The notes beneath the pieces were generated by a model. That model saw nothing but the letters and a program-made list of their open reading frames with translations, made no database searches and was not told the DNA's origin. Made by a program: the position numbers and the translations under genes. From Lineolata rhizophorae (Eukaryota > Ascomycota > Dothideomycetes > Lineolatales > Lineolataceae): a stretch of DNA of 64,000 nucleotides. This document shows, one piece after another, positions 22,684-33,766 of this stretch (positions are counted from its first letter, which is position 1; every line of letters begins with the position of its first letter). The stretch covers positions 351,851 to 415,850 of the forward strand of contig MU001685.1 in the NCBI GenBank assembly GCA_010093515.1. Reading direction: 5' to 3'.

Positions 22684-23319
22684 TGCGCGGGAATTAAAGT
22701 GTCCAGAAACAATTTCTAGGCTGGTCAAAAGGAAGGGGCGAGTTAGCTTGCGACAATCTCGCGAAAGATGTTAGGTCTTCATGCGCGCGAAAAAGTTGAT
22801 GCTCAGGAATATCTTCTGCAAGGCTCAAGCGAAGGTCAACGCTAGTTAATCTTAGTCGACACTGCTCGCTTGTGCGCCTGCAGCCGCTCGAAGCTAGAAG
22901 GTCGAGCCGAGCAGCCCTACCGAATTTCCGTTAGCTGAAATGGCATTCCCAGTGCGGCATCCGGCTTCGAATCGACGATATATTCTACGGTGCGCCTTCC
23001 TCGAAGACCAATTTGGTCGGGACGGTTTGTAAGAGCCTGCTTGACTCTTTCAGTTCGAACTTTGCTGCATCCGATTCAAAACCAGCGTACATTTTCTGCA
23101 AAAACAAGTCCTCCAATATTCCATTGTCAGCACCAGGCATCAAGCAGCAGTCAATCCGAGACCCTCAGGCAATCATAGTGACCCACCGTGGCACTTTACC
23201 GGCGCACAAAACTACTTCTTCCCCACGTACTTCACGCAAAATCCACAGTCTTTCCTCGAAGTGTCCCGAAGCGCAACCACCCCCTGCGAGCATTCGAGCC
23301 AAAGCCTCCAGCGCGCCTA
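22684..23319. promoter_or_regulatory. Divergent promoter, DBP8 / TPT1
   Basis: 636 bases shared by two RNA-processing genes. The TPT1 frame stays open upstream for 132 bases, back to a GTG, and would encode a basic stretch resembling a mitochondrial presequence, but no ATG precedes it in frame. Confidence 0.5.
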
Positions 23320-24648
23320 ATGTCCAGTAGCCATCGTGGCCGTGGCCGCGAAGGCGGCAGGGGAGGGAAAGGAAGGGGATCTCTACCACGAGATATCGTA
23401 GTGTCCAAAGCGCTGTCGAAACTGCTCCGGCATCAAGCCGAACTATTCGGGCTGAAACTCGGGGAGGGAGGCTATGTGAACGTCAAGGACGTGGTAAGAG
23501 ACCAATATCTTCGGGGCATATCTCACATTCCACAATGTTGGAATCGACAATGATGGCTTTCATTATTCATACCATTGCTATTTGAGCGCAATCATGATGT
23601 CCCAACTAGTTTTTGGTCATCTTCCAACACAACACACATGCGCACACTTCTACACTAAACCCACCAACTAACCTCACCCACCCAGCTCGCCACCCCCCCG
23701 ATCCGCACCCTCCACGTGACCCCCGACGAGATCGCCTCCGTCGTCGCCACAAACAACAAACAACGCTTCTCCCTCGCGCACCGCACCACCCCCAGCTCTC
23801 CCCTCTCCGACCCCACCGACCTCGCCGCCGACCCCTCCGCCTACCTCATCCGCGCGAACCAAGGCCACAGCATCGCCGTCGACGCGACGGGCCTCCTCGA
23901 GCCCCTGACCCTCGCGGACGGAGACGCGGACGCCGGCTCCGGCGCCCACCTGCCCGACATGGTCGTCCATGGCACCACCAACGCAGCCTGGCCGCTCATC
24001 GTGGCCAGCGGCGGGCTGAAGCCTATGGGGCGCAACCACGTGCACTTTGCGGCGGGGCTGCCGGCGGGGTTCGCGCCGCTGGAGCCGCTGCCGGCGACGC
24101 GGGAGCTGATGGGTGCTGCGGGCCGGGCTCAGGCTGGGGCTGGGGCTGGGGCTGGGGCTGGGGGAGAGAGCGAGGGCGATGCGGGAGGTGGCGAGGGGAG
24201 GGAGGACTGCCGGGCTGCTGGAGGCGAGGGCGAGGGCGAGGGCGAGGATGCGGCTCGGAGGGCGAGAAGCGATGGAGAGGGGGGCCCAGGAACGGAGGAG
24301 GAGGGCGGCGGGAAAGGCCAGGGCGGCATGGGCAAGGGCAAGGGCGAGAGCAAGGGCAAGGGCAAAGGCAAAGGCGGCAGCGGCAGCAGCGGCAGCAGGA
24401 GCAACAAGGAACTATCCAGAGACGCTCCGCCCGTCATCTCGGGCATGCGCTCGACGTCATCGGTGCTCATATTTATAGACCTGCCCAAGGCGCTGGCGGC
24501 CGGCGTGGACTTCTGGCGCAGCTCCAACGGCGTGATCCTGTCGGCCGGCAACGCCGATGGCGTGGTGCCGCTGGACGTGTTTCTGCGCGTCGAGGCGCGC
24601 AAGCGGGGCGGGAAGGTGCTGCTTAGGGACGGGAAGCTGTGCAAGTAA
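23320..24648 (+). CDS. tpt1: tRNA 2'-phosphotransferase (TPT1/KptA)
   Basis: Two exons (23320-23493, 23686-24648) give 378 residues. The enzyme removes the splice-junction 2'-phosphate from spliced tRNA using NAD+, producing ADP-ribose 1'',2''-cyclic phosphate. The N-terminal RNA-binding half shows SKALSKLLRHQAELFGLKLGEGGYV and RFSLAH, then IRANQGHS. The ADP-ribosyltransferase half shows VVHGTTNAAWPLIVASGGLKPMGRNHVHFA and, much later, SGMRSTSSVLIFIDLPKALAAGVDFWRSSNGVIL. Between HFA and SGMR sits an insert of roughly 100 residues of Gly/Ala, then Glu/Gly, then Lys/Gly/Ser repeats. Normal family members have only a few residues there. The catalytic core (Arg-His, Arg) is intact, so the insert is probably a solvent-exposed disordered loop. 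Confidence 0.93.
24132..24164 (+). repeat. GGGGCT hexamer repeat inside TPT1
   Basis: About five tandem copies of GGGGCT, encoding alternating Ala-Gly in the TPT1 insert. Further short GAGGGC and AAGGGC runs follow downstream at about 24220-24375, so the whole insert looks like repeat expansion. Confidence 0.8.
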
Positions 24649-27601
24649 TGTGGGCAAGGTTTGCTCGCCCGGCGGCAGTTCCCAGCGGTTCGTCGGGCGG
24701 CTCGGGAGCTGGGATCCGCGGCGGGGACGGCAGGGTGGTTGCAGTTGCGGCTGGCGCCCGACGGAAAGGGGAAGTTGAACGGAAGGGGCAAGGATGCGTG
24801 CTCTGTTGAGGGAGACATCGGCTGCAAGTGGGTTGGAAGCTGGGCGAGAGGACACGAGATGGCCAGGGACGAGTTCCTGAAGAGGCAACTACGGATGATA
24901 TTCTCGGCACTGGGGCCATGGATCCACTGGACGACCCTTGCTGTCAGCGGAAAAAAAGAAGATGGATGGGCTTGACGTGGCCTACGACGTCATGTGCAAT
25001 GTGATGCAGGCAAACAGCGCAGAAATTAAATTTTCGTATCCGGTGTAGCAAAGCTGGCTCTCGGCGCGTCGATTGAGGCGATCTAGGCTCGTCACGCAAG
25101 AGTTGAAAGAACGTCTGGTGGCGGGTGGCTTTGGTGGAAGAGCCGTCTTCGGTCAGATCTTAGCGCCGCATCTGCTCCGTTAGCGGCACGCATCTGTGGG
25201 GTAAGGTTGGAAACGAAAGCCCAGGGCGGGGGGAGACTTCGATGTCATGGCGCGTGGCACCACGTTACATGCCCCAAGAAATGTCGCGGTGAAAAAGTCG
25301 GGTCTGCCAAGGCGACCGTTTTCCCGCCCCATGGATGCCCGTCAGGCGCGCATCGCGCCACAGTACACACGTACGCTAGCTAGGCGTTGCTAGGGAAAGG
25401 TTCCGTGGTTGCACGCGAGACACAGGGCAGCAAGCCAGCAACCGGTTGAAGTTGCGCACGGCCAGGCATGGGAACGAGGAACCCGCCGGGCTCTTCGCGA
25501 CCACGGTCCCGGTCGCAGCTTCTCGACCGCTTCGGCGTCGAAAGGGGCTAACGGGGGTTGCGTCGGGCTCCCTGTGCGGACGTGTGTCATCGCATCTGCC
25601 GCCCGCAGCGGAGGACGGCGGGGAAAGGGCGCGTACATTTGTCAGTCGCGCCTGCGCGACGCTGCGCGCAGACGCACATGCAAGCCTCCCCCGGATCTCC
25701 GTCCGCCGGCGCATCGCGGCGGGCATGGCGGCGCCTGCGGGAGCTTCGTTCTTGACTCGGGCGGGCGCCTCCGGGTCGGTCCACGGCGTGTCAGCGGAGG
25801 GTAGGATCCGGGCGTGACGGGCTTGGCCATGGCTCGGGCAAGCCACTCCGGCCCTGCGGCGAGCTGGCGGAGGCGGGCAGAGAGAGAAAGAACGACAGAG
25901 CGCGCACTAGCTTCCCGGGGCTCCACAAAGCCACGGCAGCCAACCGTGGTAGCAAACGGACCAACCCCGCATCTTGACCGCGAAGAGAAGGAGCTTTCGG
26001 AGCTCCCCTGCTGGCCGCCGGCCCGCTGGCTCAGTCCGGCCCGCCGCCGGCTCGTGATGGGAAGGCGACAGGAGGACCGAGGTCGCAAGAGCTAGCACAA
26101 ATCCCCCATCTCCGCCTGAAAATGAGGGCCAGCCGATAGCTTCGGAGTAAAAAAAAAAGAGGAAAAGAGAGACCAGACTGCAAAGCCTAACGCCGCACGG
26201 ATACCAGAATTTCTCCATCGAGTAAGTGGCCCGTCCGAGGCCGATCATTACAGCGTCCCAACCCACCTAGCGCCCGAGGCTCTGGGCGAGGTCATGGCAA
26301 AATATGTTAGACGCTCCCCTTCGGACGGTTCAACCGCTGGTACCGCCGACCGTTGGCGGGGAAGGATGCATTGTACATTCTACGTACGGAGAATGGCAGA
26401 AAGATTCGACGCAGAACATTGGCAAACCGTTAGCGCCCCTGTAGAAGCCCGCTAGGTTGCGGCGTTGCGGGCGGCGGGCCCCTTCCCCGGATCGGGGGCT
26501 CGGCGCATGACGGCAAGCGGCCCTGCTGCGGCACTTGCGGGGCAACGTCGGCTTCGAGAACGCCTCAGGTACGGGGCGCCGAGTTCATGCCGTCCGCATA
26601 CCATATGTACGTGGTTATGCCGGATCGAAACCGTTGCCGCAAAGGGGGGCGCGCAGCGCGTTCCTGGTAAAGTGCTCGAGGTTCTACCTAGGAAAGACAA
26701 GACAGGGCGCTAGGAAATTCCCTGGCAGCGTTCGCGGCGATTTGGTTGCTGGGGCGGCGGGGGGGGGCCAAAATCGGCCGGCATATGTATGTGCGCGCCG
26801 CGCGTGTCCGGAAAGAAATTTCTGTCTGCCATTTGCGGGACAGGGTTTAGGTGTGTATGTACTAGTATGTAGGTCGGGGTTGCAAGCTTCTGCAGTTTGG
26901 TTGTAAGCTCATCAGGTGGCGCAAGGGACTAGGACGCATACGTCAACAATGCGAGGGCGATCGCCGCGGCGGCTCAAGAGGTTCAGCATCCCGTCCAGGT
27001 GTTCCGCCGCGAGCAGCTGGGGGGAAAGGGGGGGCCAGGGTCATGGCCCGCCCTCTGTGCTCTCCGCTCCATCCCTATCCTGGGCACTTGGTGAGCTCAC
27101 CACTGGCCAGCTTCCCAGACATGCACGACGCCTGCCTGGCCCTGACCAGGCCGGAGCATCGACACAACCCTGAATGGCATGTTCCTCCCTCTTGGCAGGC
27201 ATTGGCAGCACGGACGGAAAGGCGGCCGTGCGGGCTTTTGGGCGCGGCCGTTGAGGTAATGGGGGCCGGTTGCATCCTGCCTGTGCGAGCTACAAAAAGA
27301 TCTCGAGGGCCCTTGCATCCGGGCCTGAGCCTTTGGTGATCCCCAATCTTCCCGCGTCAGCTACGCAGTCGGACGCCTGTCAGGCCGGGACTCTCTCTTT
27401 TTCCTTGCGAGTGCTGCCGTACATACACAGCGTACAACAACAACTTAGCCCCGTCCATTGTTTGCCATTGTTTGCTTCCGACCACAGCTGCCGTGCCTCG
27501 CTTGTACATCGCCCGCCAGTCGTCTCGTCTCGCCTCGTCTTGCCGAGAGATCTCGTTTGCCCTGCCGTGTGGCCCGCATATCTCGCCAGCCCTTTCCCGC
27601 C
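24649..27601. promoter_or_regulatory. 2.95 kb GC-rich region upstream of the beta-glucosidase
   Basis: No supportable gene. Many long open frames exist on all strands from about 25,400 to 27,300, but they overlap each other and lack domains, splice logic or codon bias, as expected of GC-rich sequence. The region likely holds an extended regulated promoter for the GH3 gene. GC-rich hexamers matching the CreA consensus SYGGRG occur (for example CTGGGG near 27,017), but many would arise by chance in this composition. Confidence 0.4.
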
Positions 27602-30600
27602 ATGTGGCTGACCCAAGCCTTAGCCACCTGCGTCGCGGTAGCGGCCCGCGTCCAGCTGGCCGCCGCGCAAGCCTCTTCGGTTAGTTGCAGCCATCCCTCC
27701 AGCAGCAGAAAAGCAAGCCACCATCGGGCGCTAGTTCGGAGCGAGCTCTCCATCATGAATTATGCCTTCAGTTCACAAAAACATCGCTGCTTTCTTTCTA
27801 ACCCTGTTTCCGTGGCAAGACTTGCTGCAGTTGCATGATGTTCGCTTGGTCCCAACTTTCTTTTTCCTTTTTTTTTTTTCTGTGTTTGCTGCGTCGTTCG
27901 CGAAAAGCACTTGACTGACGTGCGAGAGATAAACAGAGCGCCGACGCAGCGTCAACAAACTCGTCTGGCAGGCCCGGCGCCGAATTCGGCCAGACCTCTC
28001 CGCCATTTTATCCGTCGCCATGGATGGATGGTTCCGGAACCTGGGGCGAGGCGTACGAAAAGGCTCAGGATTTCGTGAGCCAAATGACGCTGTTGGAGAA
28101 GGTTAATTTGACCACTGGCGTTGGGTATGTTTTCGCGCCTGTCCTGCCTTCCGAGGAGGCCAAGGCAAAAGTTTCAACTGACGCATTTGCAGCTGGATGA
28201 GCGAAGGGTGCGTTGGAAATGTCGGGTCTGTTCCGCGATTGGGACTGCATTCTTTGTGCTTGGAGGACGGTCCCCTGGGCATCCGATCCAGTGAGTTTCT
28301 CACTCCCGTCCTTTATTCTCTTTTCCCTTTGAGGCAGTTTCCAAATCCATTTCTTCTAACCTGAACTAGCCGACTACAACTCCGCTTTCCCGGCAGGCGG
28401 CACGGTGGGCGCGTCGTGGGATCGGGGAGTCTGGTATGAGCGAGGCTATCAGATGGGCATGGAATTCCGCGGCAAGGGCATCGACATTCAATTAGGGCCG
28501 GCTATCGGGCCCCTCGGCCGAATGCCGGAAGGTGGACGTAACTGGGAAGGTGAGTGGCGGTTGCTTAGCTTCGCGTTCATATTTTGTGATCGACAACTGA
28601 CCCTGTTGTAGGCTTCAGCCCTGATCCGTACCTTTCGGGTGTCGCCGTCGCACAGACGGTGAAGGGAATCCAGGACGCCGGCGTTATTGCTACCACCAAG
28701 CACTACATTATGAACGAGCAAGAGCACTTTCGACAGGCTCCTGAGGCTGTCGACTACGGCTACAACATATCCGAGAGCTTGAGCTCCAATATCGACGACA
28801 CGACTCTACACGAAACATACCTTTGGTAAGTCGTATCGCGAACGAAACAAACGCCAATTTTACTAAGTATAGCAGGCCATTTGCCGATGCGGTCCGAGCC
28901 GGAACTGGCGCAATCATGTGCTCGTACAACCAGATCAACAACAGCTACGGCTGCCAGAATAGCCATCTCATGAACTACATTTTGAAGGGCGAGCTCGGTT
29001 TCCAAGGTTTTGTCATGTCTGACTGGCAAGCTCAGCACTCCGGGGTCGGCAGCGCCCTAGCAGGGTTGGACATGAGCATGCCAGGAGACACTCTCTTCAA
29101 CACCGGCAACACTTTCTGGGGCACCAATCTCACTTTGTCGGTTCTCAATGGAACGGTGCCGGAATGGCGTCTGGACGACATGGCAACTCGCATCATGGCC
29201 GCTTACTACTTTGTCGGAAGGGACCGCACTTCGATTCCGGCTAACTTCAATGCCTGGACGCTTGATACGATGGGATTCGAGCACCCTGCTGCGGAAGCAG
29301 ATTACGGCCTGGTGAACCAGCACGTAGACGTACGTGCGAATCATGCCCGGACCATCCGTGAACATGCGGCTAGGTCGACTGTTCTCATGAAGAACTCTGG
29401 AGTACTTCCCTTAAGTGGCGAGGAGAAATTTACCGCCGTGTTCGGCGACAATGCTGGAGCCAATCCGAAAGGCCCGAATGGGTGCGATGACCGCGGCTGC
29501 GACAATGGCACGCTCGCCATGGCCTGGGGCTCCGGCACGGCTAACTTCCCGTACCTTGTCACACCTCTGACCGCTATCCAGAACGAAGTCTTGGGCAATG
29601 GCGGCATCATCCAGGGAATGACGGACAACTTCGCCTATGATGAGATGACTGCGCTGGCGAGCCAATCTAGCGTGTCGATCGTCTTCGTCAGTGCCGATAG
29701 TGGCGAAGGCTTCATTTCTGTTGATGGCAACGAGGGCGACCGCAAGAACCTTACTCTTTGGCAGGGCGGCGAGGAGATGATTGACACCGTAACCTCCCAA
29801 TGCAACAACACCATCGTTGTCATCCAGTCCACAGGCCCCGTCCTCCTCGGCTCCTTCAACGACAACCCCAACGTGACTGCATTGCTGTGGATGGGCCTTG
29901 CGGGCGAGCAGGCTGGCAACTCTATCGCCGACGTGCTGTATGGCCGCGTCAACCCCGGCGGCAAACTCCCCTTCACCTTCGGCGCCGAGCGCTCCGACTG
30001 GGGCACCAACGTTTTGTACGAGCCCAACAACGGCCTCGGAGCGCCCCAGCAACAATTTACCGAGGGCAACTTCATCGACTACCGGGCCTTCGACCGGGCC
30101 GGCATCGACCCGACGTACGAGTTCGGCTTCGGCCTCTCCTACACGACGTTCGAGTACTCGGACCTCACCGTGACGAAGCACGACGTGGGGCCGTACGCGC
30201 CGACGACGGGCGAGACGGCGCCGGCGCCGGTGCTCGGCAACGATTCGGACACGGACCCCGCCGACCTGGTCTTCCCGGACGACATCCGCCGCCTGCCGCT
30301 CTACATCTACCCGTACCTGAACTCGACGGACCTGGAGGCGTCCTCGGGCGAGGAGGAGTACGGCACCGCGGACGAGGACGCCTACATCCCGCCGGGGGCC
30401 CGCGACGGCGGCGCGCAGCCCAGGATCCCGGCCGGCGGCGCCCCCGGCGGCAACCCGCTGCTCTACGACGTCATGTTCACGGTGCGCGCCACCGTGTCCA
30501 ACACGGGCCCGCGCGTCGGCGAGGAGGTGCCCCAGCTGTACGTGTCGCTCGGAGGGGACGCCCCGCCTAGGGTGCTGCGCGGCTTCGACCGCCTCAGCAT

Positions 30601-30769
30601 TCAGCCGGGCAGGAGCGCCACCTTCGTCGCCGACCTGACGCGCCGCGACGTGAGCAATTGGGATACCGTGAGCCAGAACTGGGTCATCACGGACGCGCCG
30701 AAGACGGTGTTTGTGGGGCCGAGCTCGAGGGATTTGCCGCTCAGTCAGGAGTTGGATGTGAGCGTCTAG
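27602..30769 (+). CDS. Secreted GH3 beta-glucosidase
   Basis: Six exons (27602-27679, 27994-28124, 28193-28290, 28370-28549, 28612-28825, 28876-30769) give 864 residues. Exon 1 encodes the signal peptide ([20 protein letters not shown], then AAQAS). The mature enzyme begins near [13 protein letters not shown]3 landmarks: [43 protein letters not shown], and [13 protein letters not shown] with the nucleophile Asp near residue 282. The likely acid/base Glu is in SADSGEGFI near 510, followed by the second domain and a FnIII-like C-terminal domain with [12 protein letters not shown]. The enzyme hydrolyses cellobiose and other beta-glucosides outside the cell. N-glycosylation sequons are frequent. 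The 314-base first intron, with a long poly-T tract, is unusually large for this window. It lies upstream of a cellulase-type regulator gene. Confidence 0.96.
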
Positions 30770-32894
30770 AACGGGTGTTGCTGGATGGGTGGAGAGGGCT
30801 TTTTTTTTTCCTTTTTCCTTTTGAAGCGATGAAAAAGTGACGAGGTTATGGCCTATTAGTTAATTGGGCGGTGTGCAACTCAGGTTCTGTACATACATTA
30901 ATTCATTCCTAGATGGCGCCGGGGGGAAAGGATAGGGATTCATGATTCTTCTGCCCGTCGGTATGTCGGCGGGTGGGGACACCTGTATTGCTTAATGGCG
31001 TAAAAATTAATTCTTATTCTGTCAGCGTGCTTGAATGCTTTGACGGAGCTGTGGTTATGAGTTTGAGAAGCGGCTTTAAGCTATGTTCTACAGTATTCAA
31101 TGTTCGTTGACTGGAAAAAGCATTTGTAAAATGCTAAGTCGAATTTCTCTTACGAGCCATTCATTGTTAATTTCCACAGGTCTGTTCTAATTTTCTCTCA
31201 TATTGTGATACAAACTCATACTTCTCAAAAGCTACGGTTCTAATTGTGAACCTCCAATTCATGCAGGTTTGAAAAAATTAACGGATCAACTGGGCTCATT
31301 GTCGCTAAATCTCATAGTAGTATTCTATTTTCGTTCTGCTCAACCGTGCTCTTGGTAACTTGCTAAGAAGAACTGAATATTGCTAAATCATATTATGGCC
31401 GTGTACTGCAAGCTTTGAGGGTTAGAAACACAAACCAAGGCTAGTCGGCCGAAATGCCATTGCTGAGTTTGTTAACTCAAGATGCAGGCGCTGACGCGTA
31501 ATCTCATTGGTCTTTGATCTTGCTTGATTGTAAAAAAGTGGAACCAGCATGGGAGTTTGAAAGGAGGTAGCAGTGATTCTTGACCCTATCATGGGAGCTC
31601 ATTATGCTGTGTACTCAAGGCGTTCCGATTGCAATAAGACTAGGAGTGATTGCGTCAACTTGCGGAGTACCCAAATTGTTGTCCATTATTCCACCCTCTT
31701 TTTTCTAGAGTAGGGTCCACATAATCCAGTCTAAAGCTTGTCGACTTTCAGTTCCCAGTGACCCCAAGTATACAATGCATCGATGCTCTCGTACGGTCAG
31801 TCTGCTTACCCATTGTTGATGGAGTTGGAGGGCTGAGAGATTGCTTGTTGGGACACTCTTGGCATTCAATTCAGGAAATTCGGAGTCTAGCCACTGACAG
31901 CACCACATGACCTATTGAAATGCTTATGTTGTTGAATGCAATTGCGCTTATCAAAATTTAGACCACATAATTGACACTATCACAAGCAACTCGCCCAAGC
32001 CTCATTCAATTGAAGTTCCGTTTGCAATTGAGGACGCCACGTCAAGTAACCAACCACTTTGCAGGATGCCGAGTAAGGATAACGGATCCCCATTTCAACC
32101 AGGTTGAAGAAATAATCTTCGACAAATATTACACCCACACGTTTCTAGCGCCGCTGCGGTGCTGCAGCATGGTCAAATTAGAAGGTAAGAACTGTTGGAT
32201 GACTGAAATTCACTCCTCGTCAGTAGATCTCGCCGTTCAGTTGTAACAATTTCCTGTCATTCTAGTTCTAATTGGCTACGTTGACATGCCTTTCGGACTA
32301 AGATTATGAGTTAGAGTTAATAATCCATTCATAAACACTCATTTTGAGTGACACGTCTGCATTTGAACTTAACTTCTGCACTCCCCACAGAATAATTTGC
32401 AAGTACAACCCAAACTAAAAATTGTGGATGCGCGAAACAACTAGCAAATCAATGCCCACCAAAACTACCTAGGAAGCCGGCACGGGCAAGTACATCTAAT
32501 GTTGCAGGCACTTCAAAGCGTTGCAGTGCTCTCACTTGCTCTAATACAAGGTAGTGCCGCAAATTGCACGCACTCCATCAGCATTATACTCCGTAAACAA
32601 CTTCACCAGGCCAGAGAGTAAAAGGAGACGGTCATGTTCTGCAGGATTGGATCTCCCGGCAAATGCAGGGCGTTGTCGGCTACGCACGCCAAGACAAGTC
32701 CGATCCTTGGTGCCTTGGCAGGCACAGCAGCAGGCAGCAGGCCGAGGGCTCTCCCGTTCAGTCCCGAGATTCAAAGGATTGGAATCACCCGACCTCCGCA
32801 AGCCATCAGAGCACGACACCTCCCACTCAACACCTACCCACTCGGTGCCTACCCACTCGACACCTACCGGAACCAAAAGCAAACATCCTCCATC
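30770..32894. other. AT-rich intergenic region
   Basis: About 2.1 kb that, apart from its ends, is clearly more AT-rich than either flank. A minus-strand open frame at 31705-31908 ends in CIVYLGSLGTESRQALDWI, which weakly recalls the VxWLG...A segment of HET domains, but no YxWG motif or intact gene accompanies it. The last 80 bases before 32894 hold a short imperfect tandem repeat in the 5'UTR of the next gene. Confidence 0.4.
32829..32868 (+). repeat. Imperfect 15-base tandem repeat in a 5'UTR
   Basis: Two and a half copies of CCTACCCACTCG-type units, ending 27 bases before the ATG of the DUF1772 gene. Confidence 0.55.
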
Positions 32895-33766
32895 ATGACT
32901 ACTGAAGCGTTGTTCATCGAGGCGTCGCCGCCGCTGGGCGTCCGCATCGCGCAAGTCGTCGGCCTGACGACTGCGGGCTTCCTTGCTGGTACGTTGGGGA
33001 CCTCCCACGGAATTTATCCCGCCTGGGCTGGGCTCGAAGTCCGACCTCCAACTCTCGGCGGGGCCTTGGCATACTGATTCTTGGTATCATCTAAAACAGG
33101 CCAAACCACATGCTACTCCTTGAGCGTCGCCCCTTCTCTGATGGACGCGCCGGCCCCGCTGCTCGCGAAGCAGTTTAAAAAGAATTATGATTTCGGAAAG
33201 ATCGCCGGGCCGGCCATGTCCCTCGTCTCAAGCTTGTCGTTCGGGTACCTGGCCGGGAAAGGTATGTAAAGCGCATCTCGCAACGTGCGGGGGAGGGGGG
33301 GGAGCAGCGACTCCATGTATCCACGGTGTGGGAACCCATGGGTCGGGGTAGACGCAGGACCGCCGCCCAATACCGCAAGCCAGCTTGCTCTTCTTCCCCA
33401 CGCCGCGGATTCCTGCCGCTAGAAAGCTTACAACATTTCCGGATCGTAGCGTCTCCCTCCAGTCCCCAATTTAAGCTATACACCGTGGCCGCGATCCTCG
33501 GCCCCGCCATCGTCCCGTACACGTTCGCTGTTATGATGAAGACGAACAAGAAGATCTTGGCAAAAGCGGCCGAAGCCGAGAAGTCCGCCGAAGCTCCCGC
33601 CACGGCGGAAGCGAGCACTGCTGAAGAAGAGAACACACACGCGCTTGTCGACAAGTGGGCGACGATGAACCTCGGCCGCGGCGTGTTGACTCTGGCATCT
33701 GCCATTCTGGGGGCATGGGCGGCCGTGAGCAAGCTGGAGATCATTGCGTTGCGAGACAGCTCGTAG
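32895..33766 (+). CDS. DUF1772 (anthrone oxygenase-like) membrane protein
   Basis: Three exons (32895-32988, 33100-33261, 33450-33766) give 190 residues. The protein fits the DUF1772 family: small integral membrane proteins with four hydrophobic segments, some of which are anthrone/noranthrone oxygenases in polyketide pathways. Hydrophobic stretches appear at about 20-40 (AQVVGLTTAGFLAG), 70-95 (GPAMSLVSSLSFGYLAG), 100-130 (YTVAAILGPAIVPYTFAVM) and near the C-terminus (GVLTLASAILGAWAAV). Between the last two lies an Ala/Glu-rich loop (KAAEAEKSAEAPATAEAS). The acceptor at 33449 restores phase; a nearer CAG at 33462 would break the frame. No polyketide synthase is nearby, so a metabolic role cannot be assigned. 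Confidence 0.82.

Noticed and set aside
23188-23319. N-terminal extension of TPT1 resembling a mitochondrial leader
   Set aside because: The open frame begins at GTG with no in-frame ATG, so it is unlikely to be translated; kept only as a remark.
23613-24626. A 337-residue Arg/Pro/Gly-rich plus-strand frame
   Set aside because: Out-of-frame shadow of TPT1 with no recognisable domain.
25376-26266. Several overlapping 100-150 residue frames on both strands
   Set aside because: Mutually overlapping, GC-driven, Arg/Ala-rich, with no splice logic or homology signal.
31000-32500. Transposon remnant in the AT-rich island
   Set aside because: No terminal repeats, target-site duplications, transposase or reverse-transcriptase motifs could be seen by eye.
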